Assembly (NCBI RefSeq): GCF_003788585.1
Contig: NZ_AYKG01000030.1
Span: forward strand, 1 to 36,203
DNA: 36,203 nucleotides
Reading direction: 5' to 3'
Source of the DNA: Salinisphaera japonica YTM-1
Lineage (GTDB): Bacteria; Pseudomonadota; Gammaproteobacteria; Nevskiales; Salinisphaeraceae
Part shown: one piece after another, positions 1 through 7,620 of the stretch
Numbering within the stretch: the stretch's first letter is position 1
Layout: each line of letters opens with the position of its first letter
Made by a program: the position numbers and the translations under genes
Notes under the pieces: model-generated
Told to the model about the DNA's origin: nothing
The model's database searches: none
What the model saw: the letters and a program-made list of their open reading frames with translations, nothing else

Positions 1-40
1 GTGGGGTCTCCCCATGTGAGAGTAGGTCACCGCCAGGCTC
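1..40 (+). rRNA. rrf: 5S ribosomal RNA, 3' end (partial)
   Basis: The window opens inside a 5S rRNA. The GGGGTCTCCCCATGTGAGAG stretch is the conserved 3' part of bacterial 5S, and GCCAGGCTC is the strand that closes the terminal helix. Only about the last 40 of roughly 116 nt are present. The rest of the rRNA operon lies to the left. The sequence resembles gammaproteobacterial 5S, and a strong terminator follows at once. Confidence 0.93.
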
Positions 41-46
41 TAATCG

Positions 47-79
47 AAAAACCCCAGCCCAATCGGCTGGGGTTTTTTT
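47..79 (+). terminator. Intrinsic terminator of the rRNA operon
   Basis: A perfect 8-bp stem (CCCCAGCC at 52-59, GGCTGGGG at 65-72) with a 5-nt loop is followed by seven Ts (73-79) and preceded by five As. It sits seven bases after the 5S end, as expected for the end of an rRNA operon. The A-run on the left could make it work in both directions. From 80 to 231 I see no gene or clear signal. Confidence 0.93.
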
Positions 80-231
80 ATGCACAGCGTCTGCAGACGC
101 CATCCCATGCCGCTGCCGCCGGGCTTTGCCGACGGATGATTGCGACACACGCGAGATATCGGTACAACTCGAGAATCGTTGACGACGCCTTTTACGTATG
201 CGTCAGATGGATCTTGGTTGGGAGACGATAC

Positions 232-801
232 GTGCCGGTCATTCCTCGTATATTGAAACTCGATGCCGGCGGCTTGCCAGTCGAATGGATCGAGTGGCAA
301 CAAGCCGTCAGCCTGTATTTCACCGATAAGATCGCCTGGGAGGCAGGCACGGAGAAAATCCGCTTGCGTGGCGGGCGCTCTCGCGAGACGGGCGTGCGCA
401 GCGAGCTGGCAATCGACTCGATCATCGCCGTGCGGGATCGCTCGCATCGTTTTGCACGAAACCTGGTCCCGGCCCTCACGCGTCGTGAATTATTCCACCG
501 CGACGGCGGGTTGTGTCTGTATTGCGGCACACGGCTGACGTTCGGCCATATGCAGATCGAGCACGTTGTCCCCCGCTCCAAAGGCGGGCCCCATTGTTGG
601 CAAAACGTGGTCTCGACCTGCGAGGCCTGTAATCGTTTCAAGGATGACCGCACGCCCGAGCAGGCCGGCATGAATTTGCTCGCGTTGCCCTACGAGCCCA
701 ACCTTGCGGAATGGCTCATGCTCGCCAATCGTCGTATTCTGGCGGATCAACAGGCTTTTCTGGAACGTCTTGCCCCGAAACGCGACCGCATGTCGGCCTG
801 A
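232..801 (+). CDS. HNH endonuclease family protein
   Basis: This is a 189-residue protein with a C-terminal HNH nuclease domain. The zinc-type pair C95-x2-C98 is followed by the IEHVVPRSKGG core (E110, H111, P114), N125 in WQNVV, and the second pair C130-x2-C133 with N134. The N-terminal 90 residues, beginning PRILKLDAGGLP, recur in stand-alone bacterial HNH proteins of this type, whose role is not established. The frame is open to base 1, but I chose GTG 232 because GGAG at 221-224 sits seven bases before it, the protein then starts at the conserved PRILKLD segment, and upstream codons would run through the 5S gene and terminator. There is no restriction methylase or mobile gene beside it, so a repair or general nuclease role is as likely as defence. 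Confidence 0.85.
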   Translation: MPVIPRILKLDAGGLPVEWIEWQQAVSLYFTDKIAWEAGTEKIRLRGGRSRETGVRSELAIDSIIAVRDRSHRFARNLVPALTRRELFHRDGGLCLYCGTRLTFGHMQIEHVVPRSKGGPHCWQNVVSTCEACNRFKDDRTPEQAGMNLLALPYEPNLAEWLMLANRRILADQQAFLERLAPKRDRMSA

Positions 802-834
802 TTACCAAATGGGCGCCACGCGCTCGGACCCCAT

Positions 835-1440
835 ATGAGCGCAGGGTATGAGGATACGACCGCGATTATTCTCGCCGGCGGTCGGGCCACCCGTCTCGGG
901 GGTATCGACAAGGGGTGGTATCAACTGGATGGCATCCCGCTGGTTCGCCATACGCTGGACCGTCTGAACGGCCAATGCCAAAAGACCGTCATCAGTGCTA
1001 ACCGCAGCCACGCGGACTATGCCGCGCTTGGCTACCCGGTGGTTGCCGATCAACGGTCTGACTACGCCGGCCCCCTGGCCGGTATCGCCAGTGCGTTGGC
1101 AACGGTTGAGACCGAATTCGCGTTGGTTGTGCCGGTCGATACACCTTGGCTACCGCGCGATCTTTGTTGCTGCCTGCACGGTGCCATGACGCCGGACCAT
1201 GATCTCGTCGTCGCGACAAGCCCGCATGGGCGCCAGCCGCTGCACTGTCTGCTCCGGGTCGCGCTTCACGGAGATCTGGCAGCTGCATTGGCTGCCGGCG
1301 AGCGTCGCGTCATGCGCTGGCAAGATAAGTTTTCCGCGGCCTGTGTTCACTGGTCAAGCGACTACCCGTTCAACAACATCAACAGCACACAAGACACCTC
1401 GCGCCCGCATGCTGTGGACCCGCCTGCCAAAGACGTTTGA
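835..1440 (+). CDS. mobA: Molybdenum cofactor guanylyltransferase MobA
   Basis: MobA joins GMP from GTP to molybdopterin to make the guanine dinucleotide form of the cofactor used by formate dehydrogenases of the DMSO-reductase family. The 201-residue protein has the nucleotidyltransferase signature near the N terminus (LAGGRATRLGG at 13-23, then DKGW at 25-28) and the metal-binding PVDTP segment at 100-104, which is PCDTP in many relatives. Length is typical. The start at ATG 835 puts LAGG at the usual distance from the N terminus; the ribosome site is poor. It ends two bases before moeA, so the two are probably co-transcribed. Its position beside two molybdopterin oxidoreductases fits a supply role for them. 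Confidence 0.95.
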   Translation: MSAGYEDTTAIILAGGRATRLGGIDKGWYQLDGIPLVRHTLDRLNGQCQKTVISANRSHADYAALGYPVVADQRSDYAGPLAGIASALATVETEFALVVPVDTPWLPRDLCCCLHGAMTPDHDLVVATSPHGRQPLHCLLRVALHGDLAAALAAGERRVMRWQDKFSAACVHWSSDYPFNNINSTQDTSRPHAVDPPAKDV

Positions 1441-1442
1441 CT

Positions 1443-2690
1443 ATGCAAAAAAATGGTTCTGTTTCGCCTAACGCCCCCATGCCACTGGCCGAGGCGCGAC
1501 AACGTATCGTGGCTGATCTGAGCCCGGTCACCGACCTCGAGACCGTGGCACTGGCCGAGGCGCGTCATCGCGTACTGGCCCAAGATATCGTCGCCAGCGT
1601 CAACGTGCCGAGCGCCACGAATTCGTCGATGGATGGCTATGCGTTATGCCCTGGAAATGACGAAACGCGTCGAGAGTACGTGCAGGTCGGCCAGAGCCTG
1701 GCCGGACACCCGTTCGGCCAGGCGCTCGAGGCAGGTCAGTGCGTGCGCATTACCACGGGTGCGGTGGTGCCGGAGGGCGCTGATCGGGTTGTGATACAAG
1801 AAAACGTCGTGACCCAGGGCGATACTGTCACGATTGCCGCCGCCGACGATCTGCCGGGCGTCGAGGCTAATATCCGCCCGGCCGGCGAGGATATCGCAAA
1901 ACAGGACACGATCTTCCAGGCCGGGCGATATGTTCGAGCGCCCGATATCGCGCTGATGGCATCGATCGGGCACGCGCATGTCAAAGTCCTGCGCCGCTTG
2001 CGGGTTGCTTTCTTCTCTACTGGCGACGAGCTCCGGCCGATCGACGGCCCGCTCGCCGTGGGTGAGATTTATGACAGCAACCGCTATGGCCTGGCGGCGA
2101 TGATCGCTGATCTGGGCCTGGAAGGCGTCGATCTGGGCGCGGTTGGCGACGATCCCGCGGCATTGGCACAAGCCTTCGACAAGGCACGCGATTGTGATGT
2201 GTTGATCACGAGCGGCGGGGTGTCAGTCGGTGATGCCGATCACGTGCTCGACGTGCTCAAGACACGAGGCACGATCGATTTCTGGAAAGTCGCCATCAAG
2301 CCCGGCAAGCCACTGGCCGTCGGCACGATCGGCAACACGCGCTTTTTTGGCCTGCCGGGTAACCCCGTTTCCACGGCGGTGACCTTTATCCAGCTCGTGC
2401 GGCCCGCGCTTGTCGCCCTCGCCGGCGGCCAGCCCGCGCCTGCATTACGGTTCGAGTTGCCCACGACACAAGCACTTAGCAAACGCGCGGGCCGCGAGCA
2501 CTATCTGCGCGCCTGTATCGAGCCCGGGCCAAACGGTTTGTGTGTCACCCCGGTTGGCCATCAAGGCTCCGGCGTGATGCGCTCGATGAGCCAGGCCAAC
2601 GCGTTTGTGGTCCTGAAGGCAGAAACCGAGCACGTCGACCCTGATGCACTCGTTGCGGTCGAACCGTTTGCTCAAAGTGTTTGGCAGTAA
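1443..2690 (+). CDS. moeA: Molybdopterin molybdenumtransferase MoeA
   Basis: MoeA inserts molybdate into adenylylated molybdopterin, the step before MobA acts. The 415-residue protein carries the family landmarks in order: SSMDGYAL near 60, ITTGAVVPEGADRVV near 102-116, FFSTGDEL and IYDSNRY in the middle, TSGGVSVGD, WKVAIKPGKPLA and FFGLPGNPVST in the MogA-like domain, then a C-terminal beta domain. An in-frame TTG at 1437 is possible, overlapping the mobA stop, but ATG 1443 gives the normal N terminus. It follows mobA by two bases. Downstream is an AT-rich gap with a likely new promoter for the transporter. Confidence 0.95.
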   Translation: MQKNGSVSPNAPMPLAEARQRIVADLSPVTDLETVALAEARHRVLAQDIVASVNVPSATNSSMDGYALCPGNDETRREYVQVGQSLAGHPFGQALEAGQCVRITTGAVVPEGADRVVIQENVVTQGDTVTIAAADDLPGVEANIRPAGEDIAKQDTIFQAGRYVRAPDIALMASIGHAHVKVLRRLRVAFFSTGDELRPIDGPLAVGEIYDSNRYGLAAMIADLGLEGVDLGAVGDDPAALAQAFDKARDCDVLITSGGVSVGDADHVLDVLKTRGTIDFWKVAIKPGKPLAVGTIGNTRFFGLPGNPVSTAVTFIQLVRPALVALAGGQPAPALRFELPTTQALSKRAGREHYLRACIEPGPNGLCVTPVGHQGSGVMRSMSQANAFVVLKAETEHVDPDALVAVEPFAQSVWQ

Positions 2691-2739
2691 GCGATCAAAA
2701 GCATGGCGTGTTATAACTGTATTGTGCAAAATATTATTT

Positions 2740-2768
2740 TTGACCAGACTTTAGTCGAATAAATATCT
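2740..2768 (+). promoter_or_regulatory. Candidate sigma-70 promoter of the OFA carrier
   Basis: TTGACC (2740-2745) and ATATCT (2763-2768) are separated by 17 bases in a markedly AT-rich patch, about 80 bases before the carrier start. The -35 match is good and the -10 is moderate. A palindromic GACT-TT-AGTC lies in the spacer. This is inferred from sequence only. Confidence 0.4.
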
Positions 2769-2805
2769 CGGTCACGTCGCTGGGCTGTTAAATTGTCTGT
2801 ATTAG

Positions 2806-2825
2806 TTGAGTACGACCGTGCTCAA
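2806..2825 (+). promoter_or_regulatory. Dyad in the OFA carrier leader
   Basis: TTGAGTAC (2806-2813) and GTGCTCAA (2818-2825) are inverted with one mismatch and a 4-base gap. The dyad lies between the candidate promoter and the GGGGGA ribosome site (2840-2845). It could be an operator for a dimeric regulator or a leader hairpin. I cannot name the protein that would bind. Confidence 0.4.
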
Positions 2826-2848
2826 TCGTTGCCTGTCTAGGGGGAAAG

Positions 2849-4213
2849 ATGGCCGGATTTTTCGACAAATCACGTACCGTGGCTGCGCCGGGGTTCAACC
2901 GGTGGATGGTGCCACCTGCCGCACTTTGTATTCATTTGTGTATTGGCCAGGTATACGCTTTTTCGGTCTTCAAGATCCCGTTGACACAACTTATCGGCAT
3001 CGACAGTTCGGCCGCCGGCGATTGGGATCAGTCGACGCTTGCATGGATCTTCTCGCTTGCCATCGCAGCTCTGGGTTTATCGGCTGCCTTTGGTGGCCAA
3101 TGGCTTGAGCGAGCCGGTCCGCGCAAGGCCATGGCGCTCGCGGCGAGCTGTTTCGGCGGTGGCTTCATCATTGGTGCATTCGGTATCTGGTGGCACCAGA
3201 TCTGGCTGGTGTATCTCGGCTATGGCGTAATCGGCGGCATTGGGCTGGGCATTGGTTATATTTCGCCGGTTTCAACGCTGATCAAATGGTTCCCCGACCG
3301 TCCGGGGCTTGCCACGGGCATGGCGATCATGGGCTTTGGCGGTGGCGCGATGATTGGCTCGCCGCTAGCCACCGCACTGATGTCGTTCTACTCGACCGAC
3401 ACTTCGGCCGGCGTAGGCTCGACCTTCCTCACCATGGGCATCATCTATTTCCTGTTCATGATGATTGGCGCGTTGATCGTCCGGGTGCCGGCCAAGGACT
3501 GGAAGCCCGCCGGCTATGATCCCGATGCCGACGGCAACAAAGAAAACAAGATGATCACGCGCGATCATGTGCACGTGAACCAGGCCATGAAGACGCCGCA
3601 GTTCTACCTGATCTGGCTGGTGCTGTTTCTTAACGTCACTGCGGGTATCGCACTGCTCGAGCAGGCCTCGCCGATGGCCCAAGAGATGGTGGGCACCACT
3701 GCCGCTGCGGCCGCCGGCTTTGTCGGCGTCTTGTCGATCTTCAATATGGCCGGGCGTTTCTTCTGGGCATCGACCTCGGATGCCATTGGCCGCAAAACGA
3801 CCTATGCCATATTCTTCGTGCTGGGCATGGCGCTCTATGCGTTGGTGCCGACGGTTGCCGGCAACGGCTCGATCATATTGTTCGTGCTGGCATGCTGCGT
3901 CATCGTATCGATGTATGGCGGCGGCTTCGCCACCGTGCCGGCGTATTTGAAGGATATCTTCGGCACTATGCACGTGGGCGCAATCCACGGGCGTCTGCTC
4001 ACAGCATGGGCAGCGGCCGGCGTCGTCGGCCCGGTGCTGCTCAACCAGCTGCGTGAAGGTCGTATCGAAGCCGGCGTGCCGCCGGCAGAAGCGTACACCA
4101 CAACGCTCTATATCATGGTCGCGCTCTTGGCCCTTGGCCTGGTCTGCAACCTGCTGGTTCGTCCGGTCGCCGAGAAGCACCATTACGAGGGTGACGTAAA
4201 CAACCCTGACTGA
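2849..4213 (+). CDS. OFA-family MFS transporter (oxalate/formate antiporter-like)
   Basis: This is a 454-residue, 12-helix major facilitator of the oxalate:formate antiporter (OFA) family. The opening stretch FNRWMVPPAALCIHLCIGQVYAFSVF is typical, as are the glycine-rich helices GGIGLGIGYISP and MAIMGFGGGAMIGS, and the loop WFPDRPGLATGMA after helix 4. A central cytoplasmic loop (about residues 210-245) divides the two six-helix halves. The start at ATG 2849 has a strong GGGGGAAAG site. The gene is followed after 54 bases by a 47-residue membrane protein and then by a YdeP-type oxidoreductase, which suggests that formate, oxalate or a similar small carboxylate is carried. The exact substrate cannot be read from sequence. 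Confidence 0.9.
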   Translation: MAGFFDKSRTVAAPGFNRWMVPPAALCIHLCIGQVYAFSVFKIPLTQLIGIDSSAAGDWDQSTLAWIFSLAIAALGLSAAFGGQWLERAGPRKAMALAASCFGGGFIIGAFGIWWHQIWLVYLGYGVIGGIGLGIGYISPVSTLIKWFPDRPGLATGMAIMGFGGGAMIGSPLATALMSFYSTDTSAGVGSTFLTMGIIYFLFMMIGALIVRVPAKDWKPAGYDPDADGNKENKMITRDHVHVNQAMKTPQFYLIWLVLFLNVTAGIALLEQASPMAQEMVGTTAAAAAGFVGVLSIFNMAGRFFWASTSDAIGRKTTYAIFFVLGMALYALVPTVAGNGSIILFVLACCVIVSMYGGGFATVPAYLKDIFGTMHVGAIHGRLLTAWAAAGVVGPVLLNQLREGRIEAGVPPAEAYTTTLYIMVALLALGLVCNLLVRPVAEKHHYEGDVNNPD

Positions 4214-4267
4214 CGGCGGTTAACAGCACTGCTGAGTACACCCACGCTGGTTTTCTGGAGAGATTGA

Positions 4268-4411
4268 ATGACAACGACGTCAAACGCTGGTGGCGATCAG
4301 GCCACTACGCCGGTCTGGCAGATCGGGGCCCTGTGGCTCATGGTGACGCTGCCTGCGGCCTGGGGCTTCATCGAAACCGTTCTCAAATCCGTAGTGTTGT
4401 TTACGGGGTGA
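4268..4411 (+). CDS. MFS transporter small subunit (47 aa)
   Basis: This short gene encodes 47 residues with one predicted membrane helix (about 17-44, including WQIGALWLMVTLPAAWGF) after a polar, Thr/Gly-rich N terminus. GGAG at 4257-4260 precedes ATG 4268. The LPAAWG segment followed by a short helix ending in VLKSVVLF matches what I recall of the small proteins annotated as 'MFS transporter small subunit', which are encoded just after OFA carriers in many proteobacteria. It probably forms a complex with the preceding carrier, but I know of no firm mechanistic work. Such genes are often missed because of their length. Confidence 0.8.
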   Translation: MTTTSNAGGDQATTPVWQIGALWLMVTLPAAWGFIETVLKSVVLFTG

Positions 4412-4477
4412 TGAACGCGTGTTGTCGACGCTGACGCCCGCTTGGTTGGTCGCGTCGCAACATGCCGTAAACGCCTG

Positions 4478-4509
4478 CAAGACGTATCTTGAGTGCAAGA
4501 TGCGTCTTG
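4478..4509 (+). promoter_or_regulatory. Tandem CAAGA-N4-TCTTG dyads upstream of the ydeP-like gene
   Basis: Two copies of CAAGA-N4-TCTTG lie at 4478-4491 and 4496-4509, each self-complementary and separated by four bases. Their centres are 18 bases apart. The two copies are also inverted repeats of each other, and the outer flanks (AAACGC before, GCGTTT after) extend the symmetry. No T-run follows, so an operator bound by two dimers is more likely than a terminator. The site lies about 110 bases before the YdeP-type start. Confidence 0.5.
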
Positions 4510-4620
4510 TTTGCGTTTCAGGCTCTGGATCACGCCATTCTTTTTGAAAACAGAGCGATTCGGCTGCCGTGATGGCGCGGCCAAGCCGGATCGTTTAGCC
4601 GCCTCGTTTGGAGTTGAACC

Positions 4621-6957
4621 ATGTCAGAATCCCGTCAAGAGTCGCCCCGTATCACCCCGATGCCCGATGCCGATCACGACGCACGGGTTCATGAGTACGA
4701 CAACCCGGCCGGCGGTTGGGGCGCGCTCAAGGCCGTCAACAAGCATCTGTGGCACAGCGGCCAGGCCACATCGAACGGCTTTTCGCTGCTCAAGATGAAC
4801 CAGCCGGACGGCTTCGACTGCCCGGGCTGTGCCTGGGGTGACCCCAAGCATGGGTCGTCGTTCGAGTTCTGCGAAAACGGCGTCAAGGCCATCACGTGGG
4901 AGGCCACCACCAAGCGTGTCTCGCGTGAGTTCTTTGAAAAGCACTCGGTCAGCGAGCTCAAGACCTGGGATGACTATCATCTCGAGGATGAGGGGCGCCT
5001 GGTCGAGCCGATGCGCTATAACCCCGAGACGGATCACTACGAGCCGATCAGCTGGGACGCCGCCCTCGATTTCATCGCCGATGAGCTGAAGGCGCTGCCC
5101 ACGCCGGACGATGCGATCTTCTATACCTCGGGCAAGGCGTCGAACGAATCGGCCTATGTCTTCCAGCTGTTGGCTCGTCTTTACGGCACCAACAACATGC
5201 CGGACTGCTCCAACATGTGTCACGAGGCCAGCGGCGTGGCCCTGGGCTCCGCGTTGGGGGTCGGCAAGGGCAGCACACAGCTCGAGGATTTCGAAAAAGC
5301 CGATGCCATCTTCATCTTCGGCCAGAACCCCGGCACCAACCACCCGCGCATGCTGGGGGTGCTGCGTGAAGCAGCCGAGCGCGGTGCAGACATCGTCTCA
5401 TTCAACCCGCTGAAAGAGCGGGGTCTGGAAAAGTTCCAGGATCCGCAGAAAGCCTGGGAGATGATGAGCAACGGCAGCCACCGGATCAGTAATTATTACT
5501 TCCGGCCCAAGCTCGGCGGCGATATGGCGGCCGTGCGTGGCATGGCCAAAGCCCTGTTCGAGCGCGAAGCCGCCGGCGAAACCGTGCTCGATCACGATTT
5601 TCTGGCCACACACACGGCGTTTCTCGAGGATTACCGCACCCGCGTGACGGCCACCGACTGGGCGACGCTGGAAGCCCAGTCCGGCATGTCCAAGGCCGAC
5701 ATGGAGGAAGCCGCGGCGATCTATGCGCGTTCCAACGCCACGATCTGTTGCTGGGCGATGGGCATCACCCAGCACAAGCACTCGGTCATCACCGTGCGCG
5801 AGATCGTCAATCTGTTGATGCTGTGCGGCAATCTGGGCAAGCCCGGCGCCGGCACCGCGCCGGTACGCGGGCACTCCAACGTGCAGGGCGACCGCACGAT
5901 GGGCATCTTCGAAAAGCCGTCCAAGGCGCTGCTCGACTCGCTCGAGAACAAGTATGGCCGGCCCATGCCCCGCGAATGGGGCGTGGACTCGGTCGGTGCC
6001 GTGGCGGCCATGCGCGACAACCCGGGCAAGATCTTCGTTGGCCTGGCCGGCAACTTCACGCGTGCCATCTCCGACAGCGTGGTCACCGAAAGAGCGATGG
6101 CCAATTGCCGGCTGACGGCGTTCATCAGCACCAAGCTCAATCGCAGCCATCTGGTGCATGGTGATCAGGCGCTGATCCTGCCCTGCCTGGGCCGTACCGA
6201 GATCGATCGCAACGGGGCCGGCAAATCCCAGCTGATCACGGTCGAGGATTCGATGAGCATGGTTCACGGCTCGGCAGGCATCAGCAAGCCCTCGGCCGAT
6301 AGCCTGCGCTCCGAGATCGCGATTCTGACCGGCCTCGCCGAGCGTCTGGTCGGCCGCGAAGTCGTGGACTGGGCCGGCCTGCGAGAAGACTATGACGTGA
6401 TCCGCGAGCATATCGCCGATGTGATTCCCGGTTTTCACGACTTCAATAATCGTGTGCGCCAACACCGCGGGTTCTGGCTGGGCAACCCGATTGCTGAACT
6501 CACGTTTGGCACCGAAACCGGCAAGGCCGAGTTCTCGGATGCCGAACTGCCCGAAGCGGTCATCCATCAGCAGATGGGGCAACGCCAGGGCTGGGTCACG
6601 CTCCAGACCATGCGCTCGCATGATCAGTACAACACCACCATCTATGGTTACGATGATCGCTACCGCGGTATCTCCAACGGCCGTCAGGTGATCTTCCTCA
6701 ACCAGGATGATATTTCGCGCCTGGGCTTTGCCGACGGCCAGATGGTCAATCTGGTGGGTGAGTCCGACGACGGCGTGGAACGTCGGGCCGACGGGTTCAA
6801 GATCGTGGCTTATGACACGCCACAAGGCTGTGCCGCGGCTTATTATCCGGAAACCAACCCGCTGATCCCGCTCAGCCACCACGGTGACTTCAGCCACACG
6901 CCGGCATCCAAGTCGATCGCTATCCGGCTGGAGGCCGGCGCGGTGCCCGCGGCTTGA
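4621..6957 (+). CDS. FdhF/YdeP family molybdopterin oxidoreductase
   Basis: This 778-residue enzyme aligns over its whole length, from memory, with E. coli YdeP. Landmarks are GGWGAL (31-36), GFDCPGCAWGDPKH (64-77, C67 and C70), C84 in FEFCENG, the probable molybdenum ligand C200 with H201 in CSNMCHEAS, GQNPGTNHPRML, RGHSNVQGDRTMGI near 420, the KLNRSHL and LILPCLGR blocks, and the C-terminal MRSHDQYNTTIYG of the cofactor-binding domain. It lacks the ferredoxin-like N-terminal domains of the other dehydrogenase here and carries only three of the cysteines that usually bind the proximal iron-sulfur cluster. E. coli YdeP is linked to acid resistance, but its substrate is not settled; formate oxidation is inferred from the neighbours. 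A winged-helix gene overlaps its stop. Confidence 0.92.
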   Translation: MSESRQESPRITPMPDADHDARVHEYDNPAGGWGALKAVNKHLWHSGQATSNGFSLLKMNQPDGFDCPGCAWGDPKHGSSFEFCENGVKAITWEATTKRVSREFFEKHSVSELKTWDDYHLEDEGRLVEPMRYNPETDHYEPISWDAALDFIADELKALPTPDDAIFYTSGKASNESAYVFQLLARLYGTNNMPDCSNMCHEASGVALGSALGVGKGSTQLEDFEKADAIFIFGQNPGTNHPRMLGVLREAAERGADIVSFNPLKERGLEKFQDPQKAWEMMSNGSHRISNYYFRPKLGGDMAAVRGMAKALFEREAAGETVLDHDFLATHTAFLEDYRTRVTATDWATLEAQSGMSKADMEEAAAIYARSNATICCWAMGITQHKHSVITVREIVNLLMLCGNLGKPGAGTAPVRGHSNVQGDRTMGIFEKPSKALLDSLENKYGRPMPREWGVDSVGAVAAMRDNPGKIFVGLAGNFTRAISDSVVTERAMANCRLTAFISTKLNRSHLVHGDQALILPCLGRTEIDRNGAGKSQLITVEDSMSMVHGSAGISKPSADSLRSEIAILTGLAERLVGREVVDWAGLREDYDVIREHIADVIPGFHDFNNRVRQHRGFWLGNPIAELTFGTETGKAEFSDAELPEAVIHQQMGQRQGWVTLQTMRSHDQYNTTIYGYDDRYRGISNGRQVIFLNQDDISRLGFADGQMVNLVGESDDGVERRADGFKIVAYDTPQGCAAAYYPETNPLIPLSHHGDFSHTPASKSIAIRLEAGAVPAA

Positions 6958-7235
6958 TAGAAGACGATGACACACACCGTCTGCAGCAGGCCCTGGCCGC
7001 GCTGCAGGCGGCGTGCCCGGAGCTCGATCCGAGTGCTGTGGTCGTGCTCCTGGCCACGCGTGAATACCGGGCAACCGGCCGTGACAAAGGCATCAACACC
7101 GCCTTGCTGGCCCAGCAACTGGGCTTTGAACACGCGATGGTCTACCGGGCGGCCACGGAACTGGAAACCCGCGGCTATATATCGAGCACGCCCGTGGGCG
7201 GGGCCAGCCCCGCGCTGCGGCTCATGCCGCTCTGA
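6954..7235 (+). CDS. Small winged-helix protein coupled to the YdeP-type enzyme
   Basis: A 93-residue protein starts at TTG 6954, overlapping the oxidoreductase stop by four bases, so translation is probably coupled. From about residue 27 the pattern DPSAVVVLLATREYRATGRDK then a helix (NTALLAQQLG), a recognition-like helix (HAMVYRAATELETRGYI) and a short wing (SSTPVGGASPALRLMPL) reads as a winged-helix DNA-binding fold, like MarR or related small regulators. I do not recognise a named family. The TTG start is uncertain; the other frame with an ATG at 6967 has no such pattern and an arginine/proline-rich shadow look. It may regulate this cluster or act as a small accessory protein. Confidence 0.6.
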   Translation: MIEDDDTHRLQQALAALQAACPELDPSAVVVLLATREYRATGRDKGINTALLAQQLGFEHAMVYRAATELETRGYISSTPVGGASPALRLMPL

Positions 7236-7270
7236 CGCGGCACAGCCAGCGCCTTCCTGAAATCGCTGAA

Positions 7271-7308
7271 ACCGGCGTAATCTCGCGCGCGAACGCGCGC
7301 TTGCCGGT
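7271..7308 (+). other. Two-tier hairpin after the winged-helix gene
   Basis: An outer stem (ACCGGC 7271-7276 with GCCGGT 7303-7308) encloses an inner perfect stem (GCGCGC 7285-7290, GCGCGC 7295-7300) with a GAAC loop. It starts 35 bases after the stop codon. There is no T-tract, so it may protect the mRNA 3' end or stop transcription with Rho. It is inferred only. Confidence 0.4.
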
Positions 7309-7466
7309 CACACACCCCCGACGCGGCCTGCTTACCTGCACGCAAACCATTGGTGTACGGAATAATCGCGTGCCTCTGACAACAAAACATGTACAAGGCA
7401 GCGACATGATCGGTTGTTTTATGCCAGATTAAGAGGTACCGATAAGTACATGCCCTGATACTCGAA

Positions 7467-7497
7467 CGGACGGTCGAATTGTATTGTTGACTGTCCG
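7467..7497 (+). promoter_or_regulatory. Dyad upstream of the formate dehydrogenase operon
   Basis: CGGACGGTC (7467-7475) and GACTGTCCG (7489-7497) are inverted with one mismatch and a 13-base gap, about 125 bases before the GTG start. The spacing suits a dimeric regulator. It differs from the dyads before the carrier and the YdeP-type gene. Confidence 0.35.
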
Positions 7498-7620
7498 CAC
7501 GCATGAGCTGACAGGCCGCCATGGGCGCCTGTTCATTGATGCGGCGTCGGCCTTGATGCCCCGGCGTCGACTGACAGCAATCCTGCGTGGAAGAGACAGA
7601 GCAAAGCACAGGAGTCAGGC

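Larger units (their letters stand above)
7236..7620. other. Non-coding leader between the winged-helix gene and the formate dehydrogenase gene
   Basis: This 385-base gap holds no convincing gene; the short ORF that begins at 7484 runs into the next gene out of frame. Its left part has a GC hairpin (7271-7308). The middle (7370-7490) is AT-richer and likely contains the promoter of the dehydrogenase operon, although I see no clear -35/-10 pair. A 9-base dyad lies at 7467-7497. AGGAG (7610-7614) is the ribosome site for the GTG start at 7621. Confidence 0.6.

Noticed and set aside
5398-7074. A 558-residue open frame on the minus strand opposite the YdeP-type gene.
   Set aside because: It is antisense to a well-conserved enzyme and has the His/Gly/Asp-rich composition of reverse-frame shadows in GC-rich DNA. 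No family pattern is visible.
7487-7492. TTGACT as a -35 box for the formate dehydrogenase promoter.
   Set aside because: The bases 17 downstream (GACAGG) are not a -10 box, so no promoter is claimed.
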